Below are positions 6,801 to 14,176 of a DNA stretch of 23,708 nt, piece after piece. The position numbers and the translations under genes were made by a program. Below the pieces are notes generated by a model, which was not told the origin of the DNA, made no database searches, and saw only the letters and a program-made list of their open reading frames with translations. Source of the DNA: Anaerolineales bacterium (GTDB lineage Bacteria > Chloroflexota > Anaerolineae > Anaerolineales > E44-bin32); the NCBI GenBank assembly GCA_023250385.1, contig JAHFAU010000010.1, forward strand, positions 1 through 23,708, given 5' to 3'. How positions within the stretch are numbered: the stretch's first letter is position 1; the number at the start of each line of letters is the position of its first letter.

Positions 6801-7920
6801 CCGGGTGTTCGCTATCGCTCGGCGGCTGATTTCCCAAATCCGCCGCGACCATCGCAGTGTCGGATTGATCATCCTGGTCCCGATGGTGGTTATGGGATTG
6901 CTGGGCTACATCCTGCGGCTGGAGAATCAGGGGCTGGCGATCGGAATTGCAGCCGAGGATCAGGGGATTCTCCTGCCCACCGGGGCGCGGATCTCGGCGG
7001 CCGACCGGCTGATGGAGCTGCTCGGCGGGCGGGACGAACTGCAAGTCAATGCGGTCACCGCGGAGGAAGGGGAACGGCTCCTGCGGCAGGGAGAACTGGA
7101 CGCGATGGTGGTCCTGCCCGAGGGGTTCACCCAGGCCGTGGCCCAGGGGGATAAGCCGCGGCTTGAGCTTGTCCTGGAGGGCTCCAACCCGGGCCAGAAA
7201 CAGGCGGTGATGTTCGCGCTGACCGGCGCTCTCGCCCAGGGCTTGTCGGCCGGCCCGACGGCGGCGGAGCGGCCGAGCGTCGAGTTCGAGACCCGCTATA
7301 TCTACGGCGGCGAAGAGTACGACTTTCTCGATTCCTTCGCGCCGGTCTATATCGCCTTCTTTGCTTTCTTCTTCGTATTCCTGCTGACCGGCGTCTCATT
7401 CTTGAGAGAGCGGTCGCAGGGCACCATGGAGCGGCTCTTGGCGACGCCGGTCGGCCGAGGCGAGATCGTGCTGGGTTACATGCTGGGCTTCGGTCTCTTT
7501 GCGCTGGTCCAGTCGGCCGTAGTCTTGTTGTTCACGATCTACGTGCTGCGGATCCACCACACGGGGAGTCTGGCGCTGGTCTTCTTAGTGGAAGCGCTGC
7601 TGACGGTGGGCGCGGTCAACCTGGGGATCTTTCTCTCGACCTATGCCCGCACCGAGCTGCAGGTCGTCCAGTTCATCCCGATCGTGATCGTGCCGCAGGT
7701 GCTGCTCTCTGGAGTTATCCTCCCGGTCGACAGTCTGCCGCGAGTGCTGCGGGTGGTGGCTTCCCTTATGCCGCTCACCTATGCCAACCGGGCCATGACC
7801 GACGTCATGATTCGGGGCTTGGGCCTGGCGGATGTGGCCGCCGAGCTGGCAGTGCTGCTGGGATTTGCGCTGGCCGCGCTGCTGCTTAGCGCGCTGAGTA
7901 TCCGGCGTCAGTTCGTATAG
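6790..7920 (+). CDS. ABC-2 type permease
   Basis: 376 residues. The topology is that of YhhJ/YbhS-type ABC-2 permeases: one N-terminal helix (about residues 24-42), a large outside domain of some 130 residues, then five C-terminal helices starting at about PVYIAFFAFFFVFLLTG. The conserved cytoplasmic motif RERSQGTMERLLATPVGRGEI lies after the second helix. The ATG at 6790 lies inside the end of the ATPase gene. With the ATPase it should form a 2+2 exporter; the long periplasm-side domain suggests drug or lipid export. The stop is 12 bases from the convergent OsmC stop, with no visible terminator between them. Confidence 0.92.
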   Translation: MQPNRVFAIARRLISQIRRDHRSVGLIILVPMVVMGLLGYILRLENQGLAIGIAAEDQGILLPTGARISAADRLMELLGGRDELQVNAVTAEEGERLLRQGELDAMVVLPEGFTQAVAQGDKPRLELVLEGSNPGQKQAVMFALTGALAQGLSAGPTAAERPSVEFETRYIYGGEEYDFLDSFAPVYIAFFAFFFVFLLTGVSFLRERSQGTMERLLATPVGRGEIVLGYMLGFGLFALVQSAVVLLFTIYVLRIHHTGSLALVFLVEALLTVGAVNLGIFLSTYARTELQVVQFIPIVIVPQVLLSGVILPVDSLPRVLRVVASLMPLTYANRAMTDVMIRGLGLADVAAELAVLLGFALAALLLSALSIRRQFV

Positions 7921-7932
7921 GCCGGCGGGCGC

Positions 7933-8325
7933 TCAGCGGATCTGGTAGGCGCTGCGGATCGGCACGGACTGGGTCAGGGTCGCGTGGACCGAGCAATACT
8001 TGGTCAGCGACAACTCGATGGCCCGTTCAACCGCAGCTGGATCGATCTGCTCTCCCTTCACGATGTAGTTCAGGGTGATGGCCGTGAACCGGTTGGGATG
8101 CTCCGGGCTGCGGTCGCTCTTGACCTGGATTTCAAACCCCGTGAGCTTTTGGCGTTTCTTCTGTAGGATGGAGAGGACATCAACTGCAGTACAGCCAGCC
8201 AGGCTGAACAGCAACAACTCCATCGGCCGGCAGCCGATGTCGCCTTCGCCGATCGGCAGCCGGAAACCGCTGCTGGCCTCGGCGACGAAGGTCTGGTCGT
8301 GGTCCCAGGTAATGGAGGCGTCCAT
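7933..8325 (-). CDS. OsmC/Ohr-family protein
   Basis: 130 residues, typical of the short OsmC class. The two redox cysteines expected for the family are present: Cys45 in LAGCTAVDV and Cys111 in TKYCSVH. OsmC and Ohr proteins reduce organic hydroperoxides with dihydrolipoyl or other thiols; the YhfA-like branch has less certain chemistry, and this sequence resembles that branch (RPMELLLFSLAGCTAVDV). A third cysteine, Cys32, is unusual. A ribosome site (GGAG, eight bases before the ATG) is visible. It follows the ferredoxin-NADP reductase gene after 39 bases on the same strand, so the pair is probably co-transcribed as a redox/peroxide-defence unit. Confidence 0.9.
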   Translation of the reverse strand: MDASITWDHDQTFVAEASSGFRLPIGEGDIGCRPMELLLFSLAGCTAVDVLSILQKKRQKLTGFEIQVKSDRSPEHPNRFTAITLNYIVKGEQIDPAAVERAIELSLTKYCSVHATLTQSVPIRSAYQIR

Positions 8326-8364
8326 GGTGAGTTCTCCGAAAAGGGATCGCGAGTGAAGAGGGGG

Positions 8365-9399
8365 CTACTTGCCGGCCATCTTCTCGCTGGAGTGGCCGGG
8401 AAACACTTTGCCGCCGGGCTTGAGGGCCGCGTAGGCGTAGTTCACCGCCACGGTCACCTGCCCGTAGCCGATCACGATCAGGTTGAGCGGGTCCAGGTCT
8501 TCCTGCAGCGCCAGGTCGCCGGCGGCATAGACCAATGGTAGGTTGGTTTCCATCTTGCTGTTGACCCGGAGGTAGCGCCGGCCGACGGTCTCCAAGCCCC
8601 ACTCGCGCAGCGGACCGAGGTCGGCCTTGAACCCCAGGGCCAGGATGGCGCCGTCCACCTCCAGCGTGGTCTCCTCGTGGGAGCGGTTGTCGAAAATCAC
8701 CGCCCGTTCCAGCTTGCCATCTCCCTGCAGCTCGCGCAGCTCATTGAACAATTTCACATCGACCTTGGACTGCATGAGCTTGTTCACCGAGAGGTCGTGC
8801 GCCCGGAACGCGTCTCGACGGTGAATCAACGTGACCTGTTGGGCAATCGGCTCGGTGGCCAGGGCCCAATCCACCGCGCTGTCGCCCCCGCCGATGATCA
8901 GCACTCGCTTGCCGGCGTACGCCTCGATTTTCCGGACGAAATAGACCACGCCGTTGTCTTCAAATCGGTCGACGCTTTCGTTTTCCAACTTGACCGGCCG
9001 GAAGGCGCCGATCCCGGCTGCGATGACCACCGCCCGGGTGTAGTGATCGGCCTTCGAGGTGCCGATGACCCAGCACTGTTCATCGGGCTTGCCGCCCGGG
9101 AGCGGCACGCGTTTTAGCGTATCGCATTGCTCCCCGAGGGCGAACGTGGCGCCCCATTGGGCAGCCTGGTCGAACAGGTTCTCGACCAGATCTTTCCCGA
9201 CTATCGAGACCAACCCCGGAGTGTCGTAGATCTTCTTCTCCGGATACAGTGCGGTGATCTGGCCCCCCGGCTGGGGGAGCGCGTCGATCAACTTGCAGCT
9301 CAGCTCGCGCATCCCGGCGTAGAAGGCTCCAAACAGGCCGGTCGGCCCGGCGCCGATGATGGTGAGGTCAAAAACCTGGGGCTGTGCGCTCTGGTTCAT
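8365..9399 (-). CDS. Ferredoxin-NADP(+) reductase, thioredoxin-reductase-like type
   Basis: 344 residues, a two-Rossmann-domain flavoprotein. The FAD motif GAGPTG is at about 16-21, the NADP motif GGGDSA is near 167, and YAAGDLA is the second FAD contact near the C-terminus. The CxxC pair of thioredoxin reductases is absent, and AVVIAAGIGAFRP is characteristic of the YumC/type-2 ferredoxin-NADP reductases. It should move electrons between NADPH and ferredoxin or flavodoxin in the cytoplasm. Its ATG overlaps the stop of a 12-codon leader ORF as ATGA, and an AGGAG lies 14-18 bases upstream. OsmC follows. Confidence 0.92.
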   Translation of the reverse strand: MNQSAQPQVFDLTIIGAGPTGLFGAFYAGMRELSCKLIDALPQPGGQITALYPEKKIYDTPGLVSIVGKDLVENLFDQAAQWGATFALGEQCDTLKRVPLPGGKPDEQCWVIGTSKADHYTRAVVIAAGIGAFRPVKLENESVDRFEDNGVVYFVRKIEAYAGKRVLIIGGGDSAVDWALATEPIAQQVTLIHRRDAFRAHDLSVNKLMQSKVDVKLFNELRELQGDGKLERAVIFDNRSHEETTLEVDGAILALGFKADLGPLREWGLETVGRRYLRVNSKMETNLPLVYAAGDLALQEDLDPLNLIVIGYGQVTVAVNYAYAALKPGGKVFPGHSSEKMAGK

Positions 9400-9434
9400 C
9401 CTTCAGGTGTCGCTCCTGTCATCCAAGGCGCCAT
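9396..9434 (-). CDS. Possible 12-codon leader peptide of the reductase operon
   Basis: ATG at 9434 opens a frame encoding MAPWMTGATPEG. Its TGA overlaps the reductase ATG by the ATGA arrangement. It lies wholly inside the predicted 5' leader. No clear ribosome site precedes it, and translation is not shown. Confidence 0.25.
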   Translation of the reverse strand: MAPWMTGATPEG

Positions 9435-9461
9435 CCGTGACAACTTTCACAAGCCGATTTG

Positions 9462-9467
9462 ATTGTA
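9462..9467 (-). promoter_or_regulatory. Extended -10 promoter of the reductase-osmC operon
   Basis: Minus-strand TGCTACAAT: a TACAAT hexamer with the TG of an extended -10. The start is expected near 9455, giving a leader of about 55 bases. Confidence 0.5.
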
Positions 9468-9497
9468 GCAGAGCAGCCAAGGGAGAATGAATAGGCC

Positions 9498-9652
9498 GGA
9501 GGAACACCCTTGGTTTCCTCCCATCGCGCTGGGTAGACCCGCTTTGGCCCTCCCCCTGGCTCCTACCCTTGCAGCTGCGCTCCTTGGGGCGCTCAGAACG
9601 CAGGTGCCCGGGCGATCTTCGCCAGCGGCAATCCAAGGCCTTGCGCCCCAAG
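9498..9652 (-). other. Intergenic stretch with two inverted repeats downstream of gmk
   Basis: The 9400-9658 gap holds no credible gene. Next to the gmk stop, CTTGGGGCGC and GCGCCCCAAG (9583-9592 and 9643-9652) form a perfect 10-bp stem. Inside it a nested hairpin, GGCGA/TCGCC (9611-9615, 9619-9623), is extended by TGCC/GGCA (9605-9608, 9627-9630). A second stem, GGAGGAA/TTCCTCC (9498-9504, 9515-9521), lies further downstream. No U-tract follows either stem, so these are not classic terminators. They may fold in the gmk mRNA tail or mark a small structured RNA. Confidence 0.4.
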
Positions 9653-9658
9653 TTTGCC

Positions 9659-10264
9659 TCACAACGACACTTTACGTGGATGGGTGCGGTGGTGTTCGGC
9701 ATCGATGATGGCCAGGATGGTGTTGACCGCTCTCTCCATCTCCGAATCCGCATTCACAACTTTGTAATCGAAGAGATCCAGGTAGCGGAGCTCCTCTCGG
9801 GCGGCTTGCAGCCGGGTTTGCAGGTGCTCTTCGGACTCGGTTTTCCGCAGCCGCAGCCGGCGAGCCAGCTCGGCCTCGTCCCGGGCCATCAGGAAGATCG
9901 CAACGGCCTCGGGGGCGAGCTGCTTAATGGTCTTGGCGCCCTGCACATCGACCCGCATGACGACGTCCAACCCGCTAGCCATCGCGTCCCGCACCTGCTG
10001 CTTGGGGACCCCTTTGTGTTCGTTATAGACCAGGGCGTGTTCGATTAGCTCGCCGCCCTCGAGCATTTTGAGAAACTCTGCGTCGCTGTAGAAAAAGTAA
10101 TCGACGCCGTGAACCTCGTCCGGGCGCCTGGGGCGGGAGGTGGCGGTCACCACGAAGTGGAAAGGCAGCCCCCGCTGCTTGAGGTGATGGACTACGGTGT
10201 CCTTGCCCACCCCGGAGGGCCCGGAGATCACCACCAGCAAGGGAGGCGAAGGCGGCGTGTTCAT
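9659..10264 (-). CDS. gmk: Guanylate kinase
   Basis: 201 residues, standard for the family. It phosphorylates GMP and dGMP with ATP, an essential step to GTP and in recycling of cGMP/c-di-GMP; cytoplasmic. The P-loop GPSGVGKDT comes at about 14-22, followed by the GMP-binding block TATSRPRRPDEVHGVDYFF, the FLKMLEGGELIEHALVYNEHKGVP segment and the LRKTESEEHLQTRL lid. The P-loop has Asp instead of the more common Ser/Thr in GKST, as several bacterial Gmk proteins do. In many bacteria rpoZ follows gmk; here only a structured intergenic stretch follows. The promoter is shared divergently with fmdB, and the leader is very short. Confidence 0.97.
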   Translation of the reverse strand: MNTPPSPPLLVVISGPSGVGKDTVVHHLKQRGLPFHFVVTATSRPRRPDEVHGVDYFFYSDAEFLKMLEGGELIEHALVYNEHKGVPKQQVRDAMASGLDVVMRVDVQGAKTIKQLAPEAVAIFLMARDEAELARRLRLRKTESEEHLQTRLQAAREELRYLDLFDYKVVNADSEMERAVNTILAIIDAEHHRTHPRKVSL

Positions 10265-10279
10265 GGGCAGGGGGCGGTG

Positions 10280-10287
10280 AGTATAAT
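10280..10287. promoter_or_regulatory. Overlapping divergent -10 elements for gmk and fmdB
   Basis: AGTATAAT contains TATAAT on the plus strand (10282-10287, for fmdB) and TATACT on the minus strand (10285-10280, for gmk). Only 42 bases separate the two start codons, so one melted region may serve both directions. Neither side shows a clear -35. Confidence 0.5.
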
Positions 10288-10306
10288 CCGAAGCGGGGAG
10301 GACGAG

Positions 10307-10696
10307 ATGCCGCGCTACGACTACCGCTGCCAGAGCTGCAAGAAGCGATCAGTGATCTTTCAGACTTACGCCGAGTATGGGCAGAAGAAAGTCACCTGCC
10401 CGCACTGCGGCAGCCCGGAACTGCAGCGGCTCATCGGGCGGGTAAGGTTTGCGCGTTCGGAGGAGTCCAGGCTGGACGAGCTCTCCGATCCGAGTGACTG
10501 GGGGGACTTCGACGAAAACGATCCGCGCTCTATGGCCCGGATGATGCGCAAGATGGGCAGTGAGCTGGGGGAGGACATGCCGGGGGAGTTCGACGAGGTG
10601 GTCGACCGGCTGGAGGCCGGCGAGGACCCGGATGCGATCGAGGAGAGCATGCCCGATCTGGGGGGAGACGGCGGCGGCGACGATTTCGATTTCTAG
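10307..10696 (+). CDS. FmdB-family zinc-ribbon protein
   Basis: 129 residues. The N-terminal zinc ribbon, MPRYDYRCQSCKKRSVIFQT with CPHC about twenty residues later, is the FmdB/CxxC_CXXC_SSSS family pattern first noted beside formamidase operons. A putative regulatory or metal-binding role is usually assigned, and the function is unproven. The rest is very acidic (DPSDWGDFDENDP and a tail rich in Asp and Gly ending DDFDF), longer than in minimal FmdB proteins of 70-100 residues. The start is set by GGGGAGG (10295-10301), five bases before the ATG, which in turn follows TATAAT by 19 bases. Confidence 0.88.
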   Translation: MPRYDYRCQSCKKRSVIFQTYAEYGQKKVTCPHCGSPELQRLIGRVRFARSEESRLDELSDPSDWGDFDENDPRSMARMMRKMGSELGEDMPGEFDEVVDRLEAGEDPDAIEESMPDLGGDGGGDDFDF

Positions 10697-10842
10697 CCGA
10701 ACGCTGAGCCCGAGCAGCACTCGCCACTAACTCTCACTCAGCCAGTTCTCGAAACAGGACGGCTTGGCTGCGGGCCTGTCGAAGATCGGTCCTTTACCCA
10801 ACCGCCCCCTAACACGGGGCGGGATCGTTTTGGCCGCAGGGC

Positions 10843-11472
10843 TCAGCCGGATTTGGATCCCAGGCGAGGGAGGACGGCCGCTTGCATCTTGGATTGGATC
10901 TCCGATTTGGAGCGGTTCGCATCGATCACGACCCAGCGTTGAGGCTCGGCCTGGGCCAGCCGCTGGTAGCCTGCCCGCACCCGCTCGTGGAAAGCGAGAT
11001 CGTAATCATCCAATCGGTTCCACAGCCCAGCCTCTTTGCGGCGGTTGAGCCCCTCTTCACTCGGGAGATCGAGCAGCAAGGTCAAGTCGGGCACTAGGCC
11101 GCCGGTGACGAAATGGGTGATCGCGCGCAGCTGGTCTATTTCCAGTTGGTGGCCGTAGCCCTGATAGGCTAGCGAGGAATCGTAAAAACGATCGCACACC
11201 ACCACGCCCCCGGCCGCCAGCTTGGGCTGAATAACCTGTCGAACCAGCTGAGCCCGGGAGGCCGAGAAAAGCAGAAACTCGGCTTCGGGACTCATCCGCT
11301 TGTTGTCCAGCGACATGATCACCCGCCGGACTTGGTCGCCGATCTCGGTCCCGCCGGGCTCGCGGGTAAAGAGGACATCGTAGCCCTGGTTGGCGAGATG
11401 ATCGGCCAGCAGGCGAGCCTGGGTGGACTTGCCGCTGCCGTCCGGTCCTTCGATGGAGATGAAGAAGCTCAA
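10843..11472 (-). CDS. tmk: Thymidylate kinase
   Basis: 209 residues. It phosphorylates dTMP to dTDP for DNA synthesis. Motifs in order: P-loop GPDGSGKST (9-17), the TREPGGTEIGDQVR segment, the DRFYDSSLAYQGYG catalytic DR(Y/F) block, and the LLLDLPSEEGLNRRK lid region. The start is TTG and overlaps the stop of the upstream R3H ATPase gene (TTGA), so translation is probably coupled. It is the third gene of a minus-strand operon (acetyltransferase, R3H ATPase, tmk). No terminator is clear in the 10697-10842 gap. Confidence 0.96.
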   Translation of the reverse strand: MSFFISIEGPDGSGKSTQARLLADHLANQGYDVLFTREPGGTEIGDQVRRVIMSLDNKRMSPEAEFLLFSASRAQLVRQVIQPKLAAGGVVVCDRFYDSSLAYQGYGHQLEIDQLRAITHFVTGGLVPDLTLLLDLPSEEGLNRRKEAGLWNRLDDYDLAFHERVRAGYQRLAQAEPQRWVVIDANRSKSEIQSKMQAAVLPRLGSKSG

Positions 11473-13064
11473 TCCCGAAAGATCCGGACTCGCCGCTGCG
11501 GCTCGCGCCCGTAGGAGTGGGAGATCAGGTTGGCCTGGCGGGCCAATTGGTGCTGCAGCCGACGGGCGTAGGCGGTGGTCGGCTCGAGGTCCACCGAGCG
11601 GGCTCCGTTCAGCACGGACTGGATCGCGTCTTGGGCCTCCTGGGTGGCCTGGTCCACGGAAGGGTCGCCGGCTGGCTCGCGATCCAGGCTGAAGAGGTCG
11701 ACCAGAAAATTCTCCATCTGACCCACCGTGTTGGCCCGCAGGACATAGATCGGCATCCGGCGCGCCTCGGCGTCGGCGATAAATCGATGCTGGCGGCGGT
11801 AATACGAACGCAAGGTAACCAGCACATCCGCCTGAGTGAAATCATCGACCTGCAGCGCCGGCACATGCAGTCGCTTGGCGGCCTGACGCAGCCGGTTGCG
11901 GGCCACTCCGTGCGGGTAGATCCGGATCGTCGCCAGTGGATCGCCGGGTCGGTGCGCGGGAGTCGGGGGGAAGGGCAGCTCGGCCGACTCCTCCGGGCGG
12001 GTACTGGGCAGGGCCGATTGGCGCCGATAGCCAGCAGCGCTCCGGCGATCGGAGCCGGCCGCAGCGACGGCTTTCTCGATCTTGATCTCGCCCGTTTCAT
12101 CGCGATGGCGGGATTCGGCCGGCAGCGGTCGGCCGCGCAGCAGAGCATCCACCGCGGCCGCCACGTCGTGGTGCACCGCCAGTCGCTCTCGGTCCTGGAT
12201 CTCGATCAAGACATCGAAGGTCGGCGCGGCGCGCCGCTCGAGGACGGTCTTCTGGGTCCCGCGCCGGCGAGCCTCCTCGTCTCCAAGGGTGACCGACTCA
12301 ATCCCACCGATGAGATCGGAGAGGGTAGGGTTCAGCAACAGATTCTCGAGGGTGTTGCCGTGGGCCGTGCCGATCAACTGCACACCGCGTTCAGCGATCG
12401 TGCGAGCCGCCACCGCCTCCAGCTCCCGCCCGATCTCGTCGATGACGATTACTTCCGGATTGTGATTCTCGACCGCCTCGATCATCACCTCGTGCTGCAG
12501 GCTGGGCTTCTGCACCTGCATCCGGCGGGCCCGTCCAATGGCCGGATGCGGAACGTCGCCGTCTCCGGCGATCTCGTTCGAGGTGTCCACGATCACTACC
12601 CGCCGCTCCTCAGCGAGGATGCGGGCCGCTTCCCTCAGCATGGTGGTCTTGCCGACTCCCGGTCGACCGAGCAGCAGCAGGCTCTTGCCATTGCTGATCA
12701 GGTCCTGGATGATGTCGATCGTGCCGTAGACCGCCCGGCCGACTCGGCAGGTCAGTCCGACCACTCGGTCGTGGCGGTTGCGGATAGCGGAGATCCGGTG
12801 CAGGGTGCGCTCGATCCCGGCCCGGTTGTCGGCATCGAACTCTCCGACCCGGTCGACGACGGAATCGATGTCGTCCCAGCTCACCTCTTTGTCGCTAAGG
12901 TTGACCTCTTCCTTTAGGTAGCGCGCGGTGGGGACCCGACCGATGTCCAGGATCACTTCCAGCAGGTCGTCGGGCTGATTGATCTGGGCTAGTTTGTCGG
13001 TGATGTGGGAAGGCAGGACGCTGCGCAGAGCGTCCAGGTCGTCCGTGATCCGCTTACCCGTCAT
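11469..13064 (-). CDS. Ycf45/SpoIIIAA-like AAA ATPase with C-terminal R3H domain
   Basis: 531 residues. An N-terminal region (1-115) precedes a RecA-like/AAA ATPase: Walker A GRPGVGKT (133-140), DTSNEIAGDGD, Walker B VIVIDE (205-210), and a GTAHGNTLENLL sensor region. A low-complexity linker (about 310-370) leads to a middle domain, and then an R3H-type nucleic-acid-binding domain at about 487-529 (VDLEPTTAYARRLQHQL ... GREPQRRVRI). This architecture is known as the chloroplast Ycf45 and cyanobacterial 'single-stranded nucleic acid binding R3H' family, related in its ATPase to SpoIIIAA. The biological role is not established. The start overlaps the acetyltransferase stop as ATGA; the end overlaps tmk. 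Confidence 0.93.
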   Translation of the reverse strand: MTGKRITDDLDALRSVLPSHITDKLAQINQPDDLLEVILDIGRVPTARYLKEEVNLSDKEVSWDDIDSVVDRVGEFDADNRAGIERTLHRISAIRNRHDRVVGLTCRVGRAVYGTIDIIQDLISNGKSLLLLGRPGVGKTTMLREAARILAEERRVVIVDTSNEIAGDGDVPHPAIGRARRMQVQKPSLQHEVMIEAVENHNPEVIVIDEIGRELEAVAARTIAERGVQLIGTAHGNTLENLLLNPTLSDLIGGIESVTLGDEEARRRGTQKTVLERRAAPTFDVLIEIQDRERLAVHHDVAAAVDALLRGRPLPAESRHRDETGEIKIEKAVAAAGSDRRSAAGYRRQSALPSTRPEESAELPFPPTPAHRPGDPLATIRIYPHGVARNRLRQAAKRLHVPALQVDDFTQADVLVTLRSYYRRQHRFIADAEARRMPIYVLRANTVGQMENFLVDLFSLDREPAGDPSVDQATQEAQDAIQSVLNGARSVDLEPTTAYARRLQHQLARQANLISHSYGREPQRRVRIFRD

Positions 13065-14002
13065 CGTGGAGCGCCGGCCGGTTCCTCAATTCTGGCAATC
13101 GGAGCAGTGGGCTCCGGGTAGGTCCCCTCGACAGACCGCAGCCGGCCCGGGACCGGTTTGCGGATCCGAGCGGTCAGCCGTTTCACCATCACGGCTTGGT
13201 CGACCTCCGGCTCGAACCACAAACGCTCAAGCGGCCGACCCATCCAGCTCTGGTAGGACCGTACACACACGAACAGCGGGCGGTCGACTGGGGTCTGGTG
13301 CAGGAAATCCGCCATCAGGCGGTAGAAGTCTTCCGCAGCGGGATGGAAAAAGGGCTGCACCCAAGTTCCTAACGATCCGCGCTCGATGTCCAGGTATCCC
13401 AGGAGCTCGTCGTCGCGCCAGTGGACCAGATTGTGGCCGGGGCGGGAAGGTCCAGCCTCGACCTGTTGGATTAGGCCGGGGACGATATTAAGGTACAGGC
13501 CCTGGGCTACCAGCGAATCGGAAGAGCTCTCCATTTGCCAGGTGATGCCCTGCGAATCCGGGAGATCCTGCCGGTCGTCGCCCAACCGCCAAATCCGCTG
13601 GCGGGCGTAGACCGCGAACCCGGCCTGGCGCAAGCGGTCGAAAGTGAAGCTGTGCTCGTCGACGTCCGCCACTAAGTTGAATGCGCCATGTTCCCCCGCC
13701 GCAGAAGCAAGCGACTCGACCAGCTGCATGCCCAGATCGTGTTTAATCGCTTCGATCGGGCCCAGGAAGGTGATGCGGGCGACCGGCGAGTCGCCGCGGT
13801 GAATGCATTGGCCCACAGCCTCGCGGTCCCCCTCCCGGGCAACCAGGGTGATGGCCGACCGGCCTGGAATCAGCACATCCAACAAGGCGTTCTGAAAGGC
13901 GTTGGCGCCCCGGGTGAAGGCCAGTTGGGAATCGGGGCAGATTCCGTGGTCACGCACGCGGTGGAGTAAAGGCAGATCGCGCCAGTCCAGTTCCCGAATC
14001 AT
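13061..14002 (-). CDS. GNAT-like acetyltransferase family protein
   Basis: 313 residues starting MIRELDWRDLPLLHRVRDHG, the classic opening strand-helix of a GNAT fold. A strand-helix block near GPIEAIKHDLGMQLVESLASAAGEHG takes the place of the acetyl-CoA pyrophosphate loop, followed by FDRLRQAGFAVYARQRIWRL, a typical GNAT end motif. A second alpha/beta region (about 160-290) could be another, degenerate GNAT fold. The usual Q/RxxGxG/A loop is not clear, so enzymatic activity is uncertain. The start at 14002 excludes 46 upstream in-frame codons that cross the predicted promoter. Co-occurrence with the R3H ATPase and tmk by ATGA overlap suggests a conserved operon, though no function follows from that. 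Confidence 0.75.
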   Translation of the reverse strand: MIRELDWRDLPLLHRVRDHGICPDSQLAFTRGANAFQNALLDVLIPGRSAITLVAREGDREAVGQCIHRGDSPVARITFLGPIEAIKHDLGMQLVESLASAAGEHGAFNLVADVDEHSFTFDRLRQAGFAVYARQRIWRLGDDRQDLPDSQGITWQMESSSDSLVAQGLYLNIVPGLIQQVEAGPSRPGHNLVHWRDDELLGYLDIERGSLGTWVQPFFHPAAEDFYRLMADFLHQTPVDRPLFVCVRSYQSWMGRPLERLWFEPEVDQAVMVKRLTARIRKPVPGRLRSVEGTYPEPTAPIARIEEPAGAPR

Positions 14003-14048
14003 GAGCGATTTAGGGGTTGCGCATCGTGCCGAGCGGCCGTGGGCGCGG

Positions 14049-14054
14049 ATTCTA
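14049..14054 (-). promoter_or_regulatory. -10 element of the acetyltransferase-R3H-tmk operon
   Basis: Minus-strand TAGAAT preceded by ATGG. The start is expected near 14042, with a leader of about 40 bases that includes a four-codon ORF (ATG CGC AAC CCC TAA) seven bases before the gene's ATG. Confidence 0.45.
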
Positions 14055-14135
14055 CCATGCAGGCGATTCGCGCACCTATTAGAGTGAGAGGGCAAAGCGC
14101 CGACGGCGCTGAAGGGGACGGGTAAGTGGGCGCGG

Positions 14136-14141
14136 TACAAT
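14136..14141 (+). promoter_or_regulatory. -10 element of the ECF transporter operon
   Basis: TACAAT preceded by GCGCGG. The start is expected near 14148. An apparent ATG at 14140 overlaps this hexamer and so cannot be the translation start. Confidence 0.5.
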
Positions 14142-14149
14142 GAAATCAG

Positions 14150-14176
14150 ATGGCTGGGCTGTGGAAATCAACATGA
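14150..14176 (+). CDS. Possible 8-codon leaderless leader peptide of the ECF operon
   Basis: ATG at 14150, one or two bases after the predicted transcript start, encodes MAGLWKST. Its TGA (14174-14176) overlaps the ATG of the S-component gene in an ATGA arrangement. Translation is not shown. Confidence 0.3.
   Translation: MAGLWKST

Noticed and set aside
10802..10830. CCGCCCC/GGGGCGG hairpin followed by GATCGTTTT, after fmdB
   Set aside because: It could be a weak terminator, but the T-run is short and set off by five bases, so I did not list it as a feature.
11517..12917. A 466-codon open frame on the plus strand opposite the R3H ATPase
   Set aside because: It is an antisense shadow of a well-supported gene: no family signature, composition driven by GC-rich third positions, no promoter or ribosome site.
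14140..14172. Start of the ECF S gene at ATG 14140
   Set aside because: This ATG overlaps the predicted -10 TACAAT and would lie upstream of the transcript start.
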